A stretch of 33,228 nt of DNA from assembly GCA_947628725.1 (NCBI GenBank), contig CANRAQ010000003.1, forward strand, positions 1 to 33,228, written 5' to 3'. The notes below the pieces were generated by a model. That model searched no databases. It was given only the letters and a program-made list of their open reading frames with translations, and had not been told where the DNA came from. Shown here in pieces: positions 1-7,299 of this stretch (positions within the stretch are counted from its first letter, which is position 1; every line of letters starts with the position of its first letter). This DNA is from an uncultured Bacilli bacterium (GTDB lineage: Bacteria; Bacillota_I; Bacilli_A; RF39; UBA660). The position numbers and the translations under genes are program-made.

Positions 1-459
1 AGTGAATATCAAAATTATACTACAGAAATAATAAATAGAAATCTACCAATATGGATGACATATGAACCTGGTAGTACATTTAAAATAATAACACTAGCAT
101 CCTCATTAGAAGAAAAAATAGTAGATTTAGATAATGATACTTATTATGATGGTGGCTCTATAACTGTTGGAGGTGCAACATTACACTGTTGGAAAGCAGG
201 AGGCCATGGTGCAGAAACATATCTTCAAGTTGTAGAAAATTCATGTAATCCGGGTTTTGTAAATTTAGGTTTAAAATTGGGTAAAGAAAAATTATTTAAT
301 TATATAAACTTATTTGGATTTGGTAAAAAAACTGGAATAGATTTAAATGGTGAATCAAATGGGATATTATTTAATGTAGATAAAATAGGTGATTTGGAAT
401 TAGCAACTACAGCATTTGGTCAAGGAGTATCAGTTACACCAATACACCTTACTGTCTAA
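1..459 (+). CDS. Class B penicillin-binding protein, 5' part (interrupted gene, also truncated by window edge)
   Basis: This is the front part of a peptidoglycan D,D-transpeptidase of the FtsI/SpoVD type, read in frame from base 1 with its N-terminus outside the window. The catalytic SxxK motif (Ser-Thr-Phe-Lys in EPGSTFKI) is at 73-84 and the SxN motif (Ser-Cys-Asn) at 241-249. The host-encoded frame runs through TPI at 436-444. The last residues, His-Leu-Thr-Val and the TAA stop, come from the inserted element. The KTG motif and C-terminus lie 3.7 kb downstream at 4177-4845, in the same frame once the element is removed. As it stands the product lacks the third active-site motif and should be inactive. 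The single PASTA domain on the other half favours SpoVD over a two-PASTA PBP2B, but that assignment is tentative. Confidence 0.9.
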   Translation, partial: SEYQNYTTEIINRNLPIWMTYEPGSTFKIITLASSLEEKIVDLDNDTYYDGGSITVGGATLHCWKAGGHGAETYLQVVENSCNPGFVNLGLKLGKEKLFNYINLFGFGKKTGIDLNGESNGILFNVDKIGDLELATTAFGQGVSVTPIHLTV

Positions 460-466
460 TAAATGA
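427..466 (+). other. attL of the serine-recombinase element
   Basis: This is the left hybrid attachment site. Host PBP codons run up to the CA crossover at 445-446. Element sequence follows, with the inverted-repeat arm GTCTAATAAATGA at 454-466. The arm is the exact reverse complement of the arm at 4160-4172. The CA lies at the centre of the dyad in the reconstructed attP, as expected for a large serine recombinase with a two-base crossover. The crossover bases are inferred from symmetry and from frame restoration. Confidence 0.8.
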
Positions 467-677
467 TACCTTATTATAACTATAGAAATAACTAGAAATA
501 TATGAAAAAGTATGATGTTCTATTCAATTATAATTGTTTTATATAAATAGTTGACTTCTTTGTCTTGTAAAATGTTGCAAATAAACGCAAAAAAATGAAA
601 AAATAAGTAAAAAAATAACAAAATATATTTATTTAGTTTTAGATAAATGATAAAATTAATATGAGGGAAGTGATAAT

Positions 678-1271
678 ATGACTAATGCTGAAAAGATTAT
701 TAAAATTGCAAATGAAAATAGTGGATATGTTACGACAAAACAAGTTAAAAATGCAAATATTAATACTATAGAATTGACGAGATTAGTAAATCAAAATAAA
801 TTAGAAAGAATCACAAGAGGCTATTATGCAATTGCTAATTCCTTATGTGATGATTATTATAAATATCAATTAAAATCTAAAAACTGTGTTTTTTCTCATT
901 CTACAGCACTTTATTTTTATGACTTATCTGATAGAACACCACTTTATTTTGATATGACTGTACCAGTTGGATATAATGGTAGTTTAAGTAAAGATAAAAA
1001 TATTACATTACATTATGTAAAAAAAGAGTTTTTAGAACTAGGTTTAACTACTGTTGAATCTCCTTTTGGAATGAAACTTAGAACTTATGATATAGAAAGA
1101 ACTATTTGTGACATAGTTAAATATAGAAATCATATGGATAAAGAAATCTTCACAAAAGCATTAAAATGGTATATTGAAAGAAAAGATAAAGATTTATTTA
1201 AATTAATGAAATATGCAAAAAAATTAAATATTGATAAAAAAGTTCTTGAATACATGGAGGTGTTATTATAG
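678..1271 (+). CDS. abiEi: AbiEi-family antitoxin / transcriptional regulator (type IV TA)
   Basis: A 197-residue protein with an N-terminal winged-helix segment (about residues 1-55; pattern GYVTTKQVKNANINTIELTRLVNQNKL, then RITRGYYAI) typical of AbiEi antitoxins, and a C-terminal domain of the family. Members neutralise the AbiEii nucleotidyltransferase without stable binding and usually repress their own operon. The start is an ATG at 678 preceded by a GAGGGAAG-type ribosome site near 662-669. The gene ends in TAG at 1269-1271, overlapping the presumed toxin start. It is the first gene of the inserted element. The upstream 460-677 is AT-rich and must hold its promoter, but no convincing -35/-10 pair could be assigned. 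Confidence 0.88.
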   Translation: MTNAEKIIKIANENSGYVTTKQVKNANINTIELTRLVNQNKLERITRGYYAIANSLCDDYYKYQLKSKNCVFSHSTALYFYDLSDRTPLYFDMTVPVGYNGSLSKDKNITLHYVKKEFLELGLTTVESPFGMKLRTYDIERTICDIVKYRNHMDKEIFTKALKWYIERKDKDLFKLMKYAKKLNIDKKVLEYMEVLL

Positions 1272-2122
1272 TTAATTCTGATAAATTAAAAAACATCATA
1301 TTTAAAAAGGCACACGGAAATAGTGATATTTCACAAAAATTTTATCAATTGTTCTATTTTGAAAGAATTTTAGAAAGAATATCTATAAGTAATTATAGAG
1401 GCCAAATAATATTAAAAGGTGGATTATTACTTACTTCTATTATAGGAGATGAAGAAAGAACTACTAAAGATATGGATGCAACTTTAAAAGGTATACCACT
1501 TACAAAGAATGATGTAGAAAAAGTATTTAATGAAATATTCAATATAGATATCAATGATGGTGTATCATTTCAAATTATATCTATTAAAAATATTAGATTA
1601 GAAGATGAATATGGAGGTTTTAGATTAAAAATATTATCTAAATTGGATAATAATAAGACTTATATTACTGTTGAATTAACAACAGGTGATGTTATTACAC
1701 CAAGAGAAATGAAGTATAATTATAATTCTATTTTTGAAGATAAAAAGATACCTATAATGTCATATACACTTGAAACAGTACTATCAGAAAAATTTCAAAC
1801 TATTGTTACTAGAGGTTTATTGAATACCAGATTAAAAGATTTTTATGATGTTTATATATTAATCAATACAAAGATGAATGATTTAAGTAAAGATAACTTA
1901 ATTAAAGCAATAGAAAATACTTTTAAAAGAAGAGAAACAAATATTGATATAGAACGATTTAATGAAGTTATTAAAGATTTAAGTGATGATAATAATATGA
2001 ACAATTTATGGAATGAATATGTTTCAAAGAATCCATATGCAAAAGATATAAAATATGAAGATACAATTAAAGCAATAAACGAAATAATCAATATACTAGA
2101 AGAAGAATTAATTGGAGTATAG
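1268..2122 (+). CDS. abiEii: AbiEii-family nucleotidyltransferase toxin, apparent non-ATG start
   Basis: A nucleotidyltransferase toxin of the AbiEii/AbiGii family. It shows FERILERIS, then ILKGGLLL and the nucleotidyltransferase signature KDMDATL (acidic pair about residues 68 and 70), followed by the family C-terminal region with RLKDFYDVYIL. The first ATG/GTG/TTG in frame is TTG at 1349, which has no ribosome site and would cut off a conserved N-terminal helix. A perfect GGAGG at 1256-1260 instead points to ATA at 1268 (or ATT at 1265), giving V-N-S-D-K-L-K-N-I-I-F before FYQLFYFERILERIS. The ATA overlaps the antitoxin's TAG stop as ATAG. This is either translation from a rare start or a start-codon mutation that reduces toxin output. 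The length of 284 residues fits the family. Confidence 0.82.
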   Translation: MVNSDKLKNIIFKKAHGNSDISQKFYQLFYFERILERISISNYRGQIILKGGLLLTSIIGDEERTTKDMDATLKGIPLTKNDVEKVFNEIFNIDINDGVSFQIISIKNIRLEDEYGGFRLKILSKLDNNKTYITVELTTGDVITPREMKYNYNSIFEDKKIPIMSYTLETVLSEKFQTIVTRGLLNTRLKDFYDVYILINTKMNDLSKDNLIKAIENTFKRRETNIDIERFNEVIKDLSDDNNMNNLWNEYVSKNPYAKDIKYEDTIKAINEIINILEEELIGV

Positions 2123-2265
2123 TAGGTTTAACTATGAATATTATTGGTAGTAAAATAATTGAATATGAAATATTTGAATTTTTTAAATATTGATTTTTTT
2201 AGCAATATTTATACTAAAATTAAAAAAGTTATGATCGTGATAAAATTAAATATTAAATTTTTTGT

Positions 2266-2292
2266 AGAACTTAAGTACTTAGGTTCTTTTTT
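2266..2292 (+). terminator. Terminator after the abiE operon
   Basis: The arms AGAACTTA and TAGGTTCT (one G-U pair) form a short hairpin around AGTACT, followed by seven T residues. It ends the toxin-antitoxin transcript and argues that the next gene starts downstream of it, at 2333. Confidence 0.7.
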
Positions 2293-2332
2293 TGAATTTA
2301 AAAAAATAAACTTAAAAGAAAGGACAAAGTAT

Positions 2333-2539
2333 ATGGAAAATATAAGTAAGATTCCATCAAAAATTATAGAAATAGAAACAAGTATTAAATTACTTGAATA
2401 TTTAAGAAGAAAAAATGCTATGGACGATGGAATGTATAACTTTTGTATTAATAAATTATTAAGAAAACAAGAATTAGAAAAAAATAGAATTGATTATGAT
2501 TATATAAATAATATAGATAATTATAAAATTTTAACCTAG
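2333..2539 (+). CDS. Small basic helical protein upstream of serine recombinase (SHOCT-like)
   Basis: A 68-residue protein starting at the ATG at 2333, with an AGGA ribosome site near 2320-2324. An in-frame TTG at 2159 would make it longer, but that extension runs through a terminator hairpin and lacks a ribosome site. The C-terminal half (LLEYLRRKNAMDDGMYNF then INKLLRKQELE) resembles the short SHOCT-type helical modules often encoded beside recombinases in Bacillota elements. It ends ten bases before the recombinase start and is probably co-transcribed with it. Function is not established. A directionality-factor role is possible from position and size, but this is inference. Confidence 0.6.
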   Translation: MENISKIPSKIIEIETSIKLLEYLRRKNAMDDGMYNFCINKLLRKQELEKNRIDYDYINNIDNYKILT

Positions 2540-2549
2540 GGGGTATATT

Positions 2550-4199
2550 GTGGATTTATATACAGTTAGGAATAACATTATGAAAGGTGTTCCACTACAA
2601 GAATTAAATTTAAGAGTCTGTTTTTATGCAAGAGTATCAACAGATAAAGATGAACAATTACATTCTTTATCTAATCAAATATCTTTCTTTAATGATTATA
2701 TTAGTAAAATTCCTAACTGGAAATTTATAGGTTCATATATTGATGAAGGAATATCGGGAACACAAGTCAAAAAGCGTGAAGAATTTTTAAGAATGATTGA
2801 AGATGCACGCATACATAAATTTGATTTAATATTAACTAAAGAAATATCAAGATTTTCAAGAAGTACACTAGATAGTATTATGTATACACAAGAATTATTA
2901 ACTAATGGTGTTGGCGTATATTTTTTAAATGATAATATAAATACAATACTACCTGATTCTGAACTTAGGCTTACAATGATGTCTTCTATTGCTCAAGATG
3001 AAGTTAGAAGACTTTCTGAAAGAGTTTCATTTGGTATGAAAAGAAGTATTGATAATGGTGTTGTACTGGGATGTTCAAATATTTATGGTTATGTAAAAGA
3101 TAAAGGAAAATTAGTAATAGATAAAGTCCAAGCAGAAATGATTAAGATAATATTTGATAGATATGCTAATACTACCGATGGTTTATCTAAACTATCAAGA
3201 TATTTGTTTAGTTTAGGATATAAAAGTAGGACAGGTAAAAGAATAGATACAACAATACTTACTAGAATTATAGAAAATCCTAAATACAAAGGATATTATT
3301 GTGGACATAAGTCAAAGGTATTAGACTATCGTACTAAACAAAAGAAAAAATTAAATGAATCTGACTGGATAATATATAAAGATTATGATAATGTTCCACC
3401 AATAGTATCTGAAAAACTATGGGAAAGAGCAAATATTAAATTAAAACAAAGGAAGGATAGTTTTACCAATCGAAAAGTTAATAAGAAAGTATTTCAAAAT
3501 AGATATACATATTCAGGAAAAATATATTGTGGATGCCACAATTTAACTTACCACAGATCAAGTTCAGGTAAAAGAAAAAATAATCCAGTATGGGAATGCC
3601 AAATATATAGGCGTGAAAGTTTAAAAGGTTGTTCTAATCCTAGAGTATTTGAACTTGAATTAGATAAAATATTTAAAGATATATTTAATAAATTATTTAA
3701 AAGAAGAAATGCTATTTTTAATGAAATATTAAGTGAATGTAAAAATTATTTAGAAACTAATAATAACGATATTGAAATAAAAAACTTTGAATCAAAGATA
3801 TTAGTTTTAAATAATAAAAAAGATAAATTATTAGAACTTGTTATGGAAGAATACTTATCTAAAGATGATTATAAAAAACAGATAGATATAATTAATGAAG
3901 ATTTAAATACTTATCAAAATAAAATACATGAATTAAAAAACAATAAGAAAGATAAAAACTATATAGAAAATAAAATTAATGAAATTAATAATGAATTAGA
4001 GAAATGTTTAGATGATGATAAATGTTATAGTGATATATTTAATGAAATAATAGATAAAATAATAGTTCACAAACAAAGTGATAAACAAATTAAATTAAAT
4101 ATTTTTATTAAGACAGGAGAAAGTGTATATACTACTTCTCTAAATTTAGGTAAAAAGTTTCATTTATTAGACCTCAATACAACAAATAACTGCCGTTAG
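2550..4199 (+). CDS. Large serine recombinase (integrase of the element)
   Basis: A 549-residue site-specific recombinase. The resolvase/invertase catalytic domain (about 20-165) has the nucleophile Ser30 in YARVSTDKDEQ and the arginines of EISRFSRST (Arg101, Arg104). A recombinase domain (about 175-285), a zinc ribbon (Cys327, Cys329, Cys350, Cys361) and a long coiled coil (about 400-500) follow, the layout of phage integrases such as phiC31 and of SpoIVCA. The start is GTG at 2550, chosen because AGGGGG lies just upstream at 2538-2543; the next ATG, eleven codons in, has no such site. The gene crosses attR, so its last residues (Thr-Asn-Asn-Cys-Arg) are encoded by host DNA. In the excised circle the frame would continue differently for a few residues. 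Confidence 0.95.
   Translation: MDLYTVRNNIMKGVPLQELNLRVCFYARVSTDKDEQLHSLSNQISFFNDYISKIPNWKFIGSYIDEGISGTQVKKREEFLRMIEDARIHKFDLILTKEISRFSRSTLDSIMYTQELLTNGVGVYFLNDNINTILPDSELRLTMMSSIAQDEVRRLSERVSFGMKRSIDNGVVLGCSNIYGYVKDKGKLVIDKVQAEMIKIIFDRYANTTDGLSKLSRYLFSLGYKSRTGKRIDTTILTRIIENPKYKGYYCGHKSKVLDYRTKQKKKLNESDWIIYKDYDNVPPIVSEKLWERANIKLKQRKDSFTNRKVNKKVFQNRYTYSGKIYCGCHNLTYHRSSSGKRKNNPVWECQIYRRESLKGCSNPRVFELELDKIFKDIFNKLFKRRNAIFNEILSECKNYLETNNNDIEIKNFESKILVLNNKKDKLLELVMEEYLSKDDYKKQIDIINEDLNTYQNKIHELKNNKKDKNYIENKINEINNELEKCLDDDKCYSDIFNEIIDKIIVHKQSDKQIKLNIFIKTGESVYTTSLNLGKKFHLLDLNTTNNCR
4160..4198 (+). other. attR of the serine-recombinase element
   Basis: This is the right hybrid attachment site. The element arm TCATTTATTAGAC (4160-4172) is followed by the shared CAATACA (4175-4181), after which host PBP codons resume (Gln-Gln-Ile-Thr-Ala-Val-Ser). 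The inferred pre-insertion site is CACCAATACAACAAATAACT, read across the two host flanks. The recombinase gene reads through this site and stops at 4199 in host DNA. Confidence 0.8.
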
Positions 4200-4845
4200 C
4201 GCTGCAATAAATGGTGGAATATTATATAAACCATACATAGTAAAAAGTTTGAGTGAACCAGAAACTAACAGTGTAATTTTAGAAAATAAACCTACAGTAG
4301 TTAGAAAAGTTATAAGTGATGATACAAGTATGAAAGTAAGATATGCTTTAGAATCAGTAGTTGCTCGTGGTACAGGACACAATGCATATATAGGAGGATA
4401 TAGAGTAGGTGGAAAAACAGGTACTGCTCAGAAGGCTCAAGATGGTAAATATTTAAGTGGAAACTATATAACAAGTTTTATAGGATTTTTACCTGCAGAT
4501 GATCCTAAAGTTGTAGTATATGTTGCTATAGATAATGCTAAAGGGATTACACAATATGGTGGAACTGTTGCTGCTCCAATCGCAAAAAATGTATTACTTA
4601 CTGCTATAGATGCACTTGGAATTGAAGAAAGAAAAGATGAAATACCAAGAGAATATCTATATACTGATAAACAGTATTCAGTAGTACCTAATGTGATTGG
4701 GATGACTGTAAAAGATGCAGTAAAAGAATTAAAAAAATTTAAAGTAGAATATAGTGGAGATGGAGATAAAATAACTTATCAATCACCAAGTGCTGGAACC
4801 GATTTATATGAAGGAGAAACTGTAAGACTATTATTATCAAATTAA
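4177..4845 (+). CDS. Class B penicillin-binding protein, 3' part with KTG motif and PASTA domain
   Basis: The detached C-terminal portion of the transpeptidase begun at base 1. It resumes at Ile-Gln-Gln directly after the element and has no start codon of its own; a TTG at 4249 lacks a ribosome site. The third active-site motif, Lys-Thr-Gly in GGKTGTAQ, is at 4414-4422. It is followed by FIGFLPADDPKVVVYVAIDNA and, from about 4675, a single PASTA domain (YSVVPNVIGMTVKDAV to the C-terminal VRLLLSN). It shares its frame with the 5' part once 3,735 bp are removed. It is probably not translated usefully in the integrated state. Confidence 0.9.
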   Translation: MQQITAVSAAINGGILYKPYIVKSLSEPETNSVILENKPTVVRKVISDDTSMKVRYALESVVARGTGHNAYIGGYRVGGKTGTAQKAQDGKYLSGNYITSFIGFLPADDPKVVVYVAIDNAKGITQYGGTVAAPIAKNVLLTAIDALGIEERKDEIPREYLYTDKQYSVVPNVIGMTVKDAVKELKKFKVEYSGDGDKITYQSPSAGTDLYEGETVRLLLSN

Positions 4846-4867
4846 TAATTTTTTGATATATTCTTAA

Positions 4868-4896
4868 TTGACAATATAAAAAATATATGTTAATCT
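4868..4896 (+). promoter_or_regulatory. Promoter of first pentapeptide-repeat gene
   Basis: TTGACA at 4868-4873, a 17-bp spacer, then TAATCT at 4891-4896 with an upstream TG (extended -10). About 58 bp here are nearly identical to the promoter of the next gene at 6122-6150. Confidence 0.8.
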
Positions 4897-4924
4897 ATAT
4901 TTTATTAAACGGGGAGTAATGATT

Positions 4925-6034
4925 ATGTTAAAAGAGTATAGTAAAGAAACAATTGAAAAAATTTCAAAATATTTCTTTGAAGAACTATCTAAATATGAAG
5001 GAGAGGAACCAATTTTATTTGATGATATAGATTCAAACTTATTAAATAAAATTCTTTTTAAATTTGAAGACCAATATTATTCATTTAAACATGATTTATA
5101 TTTATATAAAAAGATAGATTTCAGTAATGTTTCGTTTGATAACGTATATGTTATTGGATTAAATTTTACAGGATTTAGGGGAGTCAAAATAGATCCACAA
5201 ACGGTATTTAATAAAGACTTAAGGTATGCTAAATTATGTAATGTAGAAATAATTGGTGGTTTTGATGATGCTAATATTCGATTTACAGATTTTACAGGAA
5301 GTACAGGAGCAAAAATAAATCCACAAACGGTGTTATATAAAGACTTAAGTAATACTATATTACGTGATGCAGAAATAAAAGGAAGTTTTAATGGCGTTAA
5401 TATCAAAGGTACAGATTTTACAGGAAGTACAGGAGCAAAAATAAATCCACAAACGGTGTTATATGAAGACTTAAGTAATACTATATTATGTGATGCAGAA
5501 ATAAAAGGAAGTTTTAATGGCGTTAATATTAAAGGTACAGATTTTACAGGAAGTAAGGGAGCAAAAATAGATCCACAAACGCTATATAATAAAGAATTAA
5601 GGAATGCTAAATTATGTGATGTAAAAATAAAAGGAAGTTTTAATGGTGTTGATGTAAGGGATATAGATTTTACAGGAAGTACAGGAGCAAAAATAGATCC
5701 ACAAAAAGTAGTTAATAAGGATTTATCTGGGGCAAAATTATGCAATGTAGAAATAACAGGAAGTTTAGATGGTGTTAATATTGAAGGTACAAATTTTACA
5801 GGAAGTAAAGGTGCATTAGTTAATTTATATACTTTATGGTGTGATTTTCAATATACAAATTTCTGTGATGCAATTGTGTTAAGACCAGGATTAAGTTGTT
5901 ATTTGTATGATTATGTAAATAGAACTACAAAATATAATGAAAGTAAAATAGTAGAAATAAATCCGCAAGAAGAGTCAATTGAAAAAGAAGTAGAAGTTAT
6001 TAAAAGTAAAATTAAAAAAAATATTAAAAGATAA
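4925..6034 (+). CDS. Pentapeptide-repeat-like protein, paralogue 1
   Basis: A 369-residue protein with a charged helical N-terminus (about 1-75, MLKEYSKETIEKISKYF) followed by five 42-residue tandem units and a partial sixth. Each unit contains pentapeptide-type strings such as TDFTG and KDLSN, then AEIKGSFNGVNI and GAKINPQTV, consistent with a right-handed quadrilateral beta-helix. Two adjacent units (5285-5410, 5411-5536) differ at only three of 126 bases, a sign of recent internal duplication. There is no signal peptide or membrane segment. The start is the second of two ATGs in ATG-ATT-ATG: it sits about 8 bases after GGGGAG, while the first is too close. Function unknown. It is a tandem paralogue of the next gene. 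Confidence 0.85.
   Translation: MLKEYSKETIEKISKYFFEELSKYEGEEPILFDDIDSNLLNKILFKFEDQYYSFKHDLYLYKKIDFSNVSFDNVYVIGLNFTGFRGVKIDPQTVFNKDLRYAKLCNVEIIGGFDDANIRFTDFTGSTGAKINPQTVLYKDLSNTILRDAEIKGSFNGVNIKGTDFTGSTGAKINPQTVLYEDLSNTILCDAEIKGSFNGVNIKGTDFTGSKGAKIDPQTLYNKELRNAKLCDVKIKGSFNGVDVRDIDFTGSTGAKIDPQKVVNKDLSGAKLCNVEITGSLDGVNIEGTNFTGSKGALVNLYTLWCDFQYTNFCDAIVLRPGLSCYLYDYVNRTTKYNESKIVEINPQEESIEKEVEVIKSKIKKNIKR
5285..5662 (+). repeat. 126-bp in-frame tandem repeats within pentapeptide gene 1
   Basis: Units starting at 5285, 5411 and 5537 each encode 42 residues beginning Thr-Asp-Phe-Thr-Gly-Ser. The first two are 123/126 identical and the third is clearly diverged. Further diverged units continue on both sides within the gene. 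Confidence 0.85.
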
Positions 6035-6056
6035 GTATTAGATATGCTTATCTTTT
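6026..6056 (+). terminator. Hairpin terminator after pentapeptide gene 1
   Basis: A perfect 10-bp stem AAAAGATAAG / CTTATCTTTT with an 11-base loop, overlapping the stop codon. The T-tract lies within the stem, so strength is uncertain. Confidence 0.65.
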
Positions 6057-6121
6057 AAGTTATATGATATTAGAAATATTTGAAATAAAGATAATTAAAT
6101 TGCTTTTCTATGAAGTAAAAT

Positions 6122-6150
6122 TTGACAATATAAAAAAAGTATGTTAATCT
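6122..6150 (+). promoter_or_regulatory. Promoter of second pentapeptide-repeat gene
   Basis: TTGACA at 6122-6127, a 17-bp spacer and TG-T-TAATCT ending at 6150. It is the duplicated copy of the promoter at 4868-4896. Confidence 0.8.
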
Positions 6151-6178
6151 ATATTTCATTAAACGAGGTGGAATGATT

Positions 6179-7282
6179 ATGTTAAAAGAGTATAGTGAAG
6201 AAATAACTGGAAAAATTTCAAAATATTTCTTTGAAGAATTATCTAAATATGAAGGAGAGAAACCAATCTTATTTGATGATATAGATTCAGACTTATTAAA
6301 GAAAATTCTTTTTAGATTTGAAGACCAACATTATTCATTTAGACAAAATATATATCTATATAAAAAGATAGATTTCAGAAATGTTTCCTTTGACGATGTA
6401 GATGTTGAAGGAATTGATTTTATAGAATTTAGTGGAGTTAAAATAGATCCACAAAGGGTATTTAATAAAGATTTAAGTTATGCTAGATTATGCAATGTAG
6501 AAATAATAGGAAGTTTTAATGGCGCTGATGTAAGGAATACAGATTTTACAGGAAGTAAGGGAGCAAAAATAGATCCCCAAAAAGTACTTGACATGGATTT
6601 ATCTGGAACAAAATTAAGTGATGTAGAAATAATAGGAAGTTTTGATGGTGCTTATATAAGACATACTGATTTTACAGGAAGTACAGGAGCAAAAATAGAT
6701 CCACAAACAGTAAGTAGTAGTAATTTATATTGTACAAAATTATGTGATGCGGAAATAATAGGAAGTTTTGGTAATGTTTTTATTTCATGTACAGATTTTA
6801 CAGGAAGTAAGGGAGCAAAAATAAACCCTCAAGAAGTATGGCTCATGGATTTATCTGGAACAAAATTAAGTGATGTAGAAATAATAGGAAGTTTTGATGG
6901 TGCTAATATTTCACATACAGATTTTACAGGAAGTAAGGGAGCAAAAATAGACCCTCAAGAAGTGTACTCTAGGAGTTTATTTGGAACAATATTATGTGAT
7001 ACAGAAATAATAGGAAGTTTTAATGGCGTTAATATTGAAGGTACAGATTTTACAGGAAGTAAAGGTGCATTAGTGGATTTAGCTACTGTAGAAGAAAATT
7101 TTTATTATACAAATTTCTGCGATGCAACTTTAGTAGGACTAAGTAGATTTTGTGATGATAAAGCAAATAGAACCACAAAATTAGATGGAAGTAAAATATT
7201 AAAAACAAATTCACAAACAGAGTTAAAAGAAAAAAATGTAGAAATGATTAAAAGTAAAATTAAAAACATTTTATCTTTATAA
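6179..7282 (+). CDS. Pentapeptide-repeat-like protein, paralogue 2
   Basis: A 367-residue tandem paralogue of the preceding gene. It has the same N-terminal helical segment (MLKEYSEEITGKISKYF), five 42-residue units and a partial sixth, and a similar Lys-rich C-terminus. Units carry TDFTGSKGAKIDPQ, then DLSGTKLSDVEIIGSFDGA, so the pentapeptide-like positions are kept while loop residues vary. The start is the second ATG of ATG-ATT-ATG, seven bases after GAGGTGG. No signal peptide is seen. Members of the wider pentapeptide family include DNA-mimicking gyrase inhibitors, but nothing here specifically supports that role. Function unknown. Confidence 0.85.
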   Translation: MLKEYSEEITGKISKYFFEELSKYEGEKPILFDDIDSDLLKKILFRFEDQHYSFRQNIYLYKKIDFRNVSFDDVDVEGIDFIEFSGVKIDPQRVFNKDLSYARLCNVEIIGSFNGADVRNTDFTGSKGAKIDPQKVLDMDLSGTKLSDVEIIGSFDGAYIRHTDFTGSTGAKIDPQTVSSSNLYCTKLCDAEIIGSFGNVFISCTDFTGSKGAKINPQEVWLMDLSGTKLSDVEIIGSFDGANISHTDFTGSKGAKIDPQEVYSRSLFGTILCDTEIIGSFNGVNIEGTDFTGSKGALVDLATVEENFYYTNFCDATLVGLSRFCDDKANRTTKLDGSKILKTNSQTELKEKNVEMIKSKIKNILSL

Positions 7283-7299
7283 GATAATTAAAAATTTAT

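Larger units (their letters stand above)
445..4181 (+). mobile_element. 3.7-kb serine-recombinase integrative element inserted in a PBP gene
   Basis: The element lies between two copies of CAATACA (440-446 and 4175-4181), exactly 3,735 bp apart. Joining the host flanks at the CA dinucleotide gives the continuous reading TPI-QQ-ITAVSAAINGG, typical of intact transpeptidases, so the boundaries are supported by protein sequence. Its ends carry 13-bp inverted repeats that form a symmetric attP when circularised. Cargo in order: AbiEi antitoxin, AbiEii toxin, a terminator, a 68-residue protein and a large serine recombinase, all on the plus strand. No replication, conjugation or capsid genes are present, so it is a minimal site-specific integrative element stabilised by a toxin-antitoxin system. 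No separate excisionase was recognised. Confidence 0.9.

Noticed and set aside
1349..2122. TTG at 1349 as the AbiEii start
   Set aside because: It has no ribosome site and removes a conserved N-terminal helix that is clearly encoded from 1268.
2159..2332. Longer N-terminus for the small protein upstream of the recombinase
   Set aside because: The extension starts at TTG without a ribosome site and runs through a terminator hairpin at 2266-2292; the ATG at 2333 has an AGGA site.
4249..4845. Independent gene starting at TTG 4249
   Set aside because: No ribosome site; the reading continues upstream in frame to attR and matches the missing half of the interrupted transpeptidase.
5285..5662. CRISPR-like array
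   Set aside because: Units are contiguous 126-bp in-frame protein repeats with no spacers.
5077..5745. Long open frame on the minus strand across the pentapeptide repeats
   Set aside because: It mirrors the 126-bp repeat of the plus-strand gene, has no ribosome site, and its hydrophobic composition is an artefact of the antisense frame.
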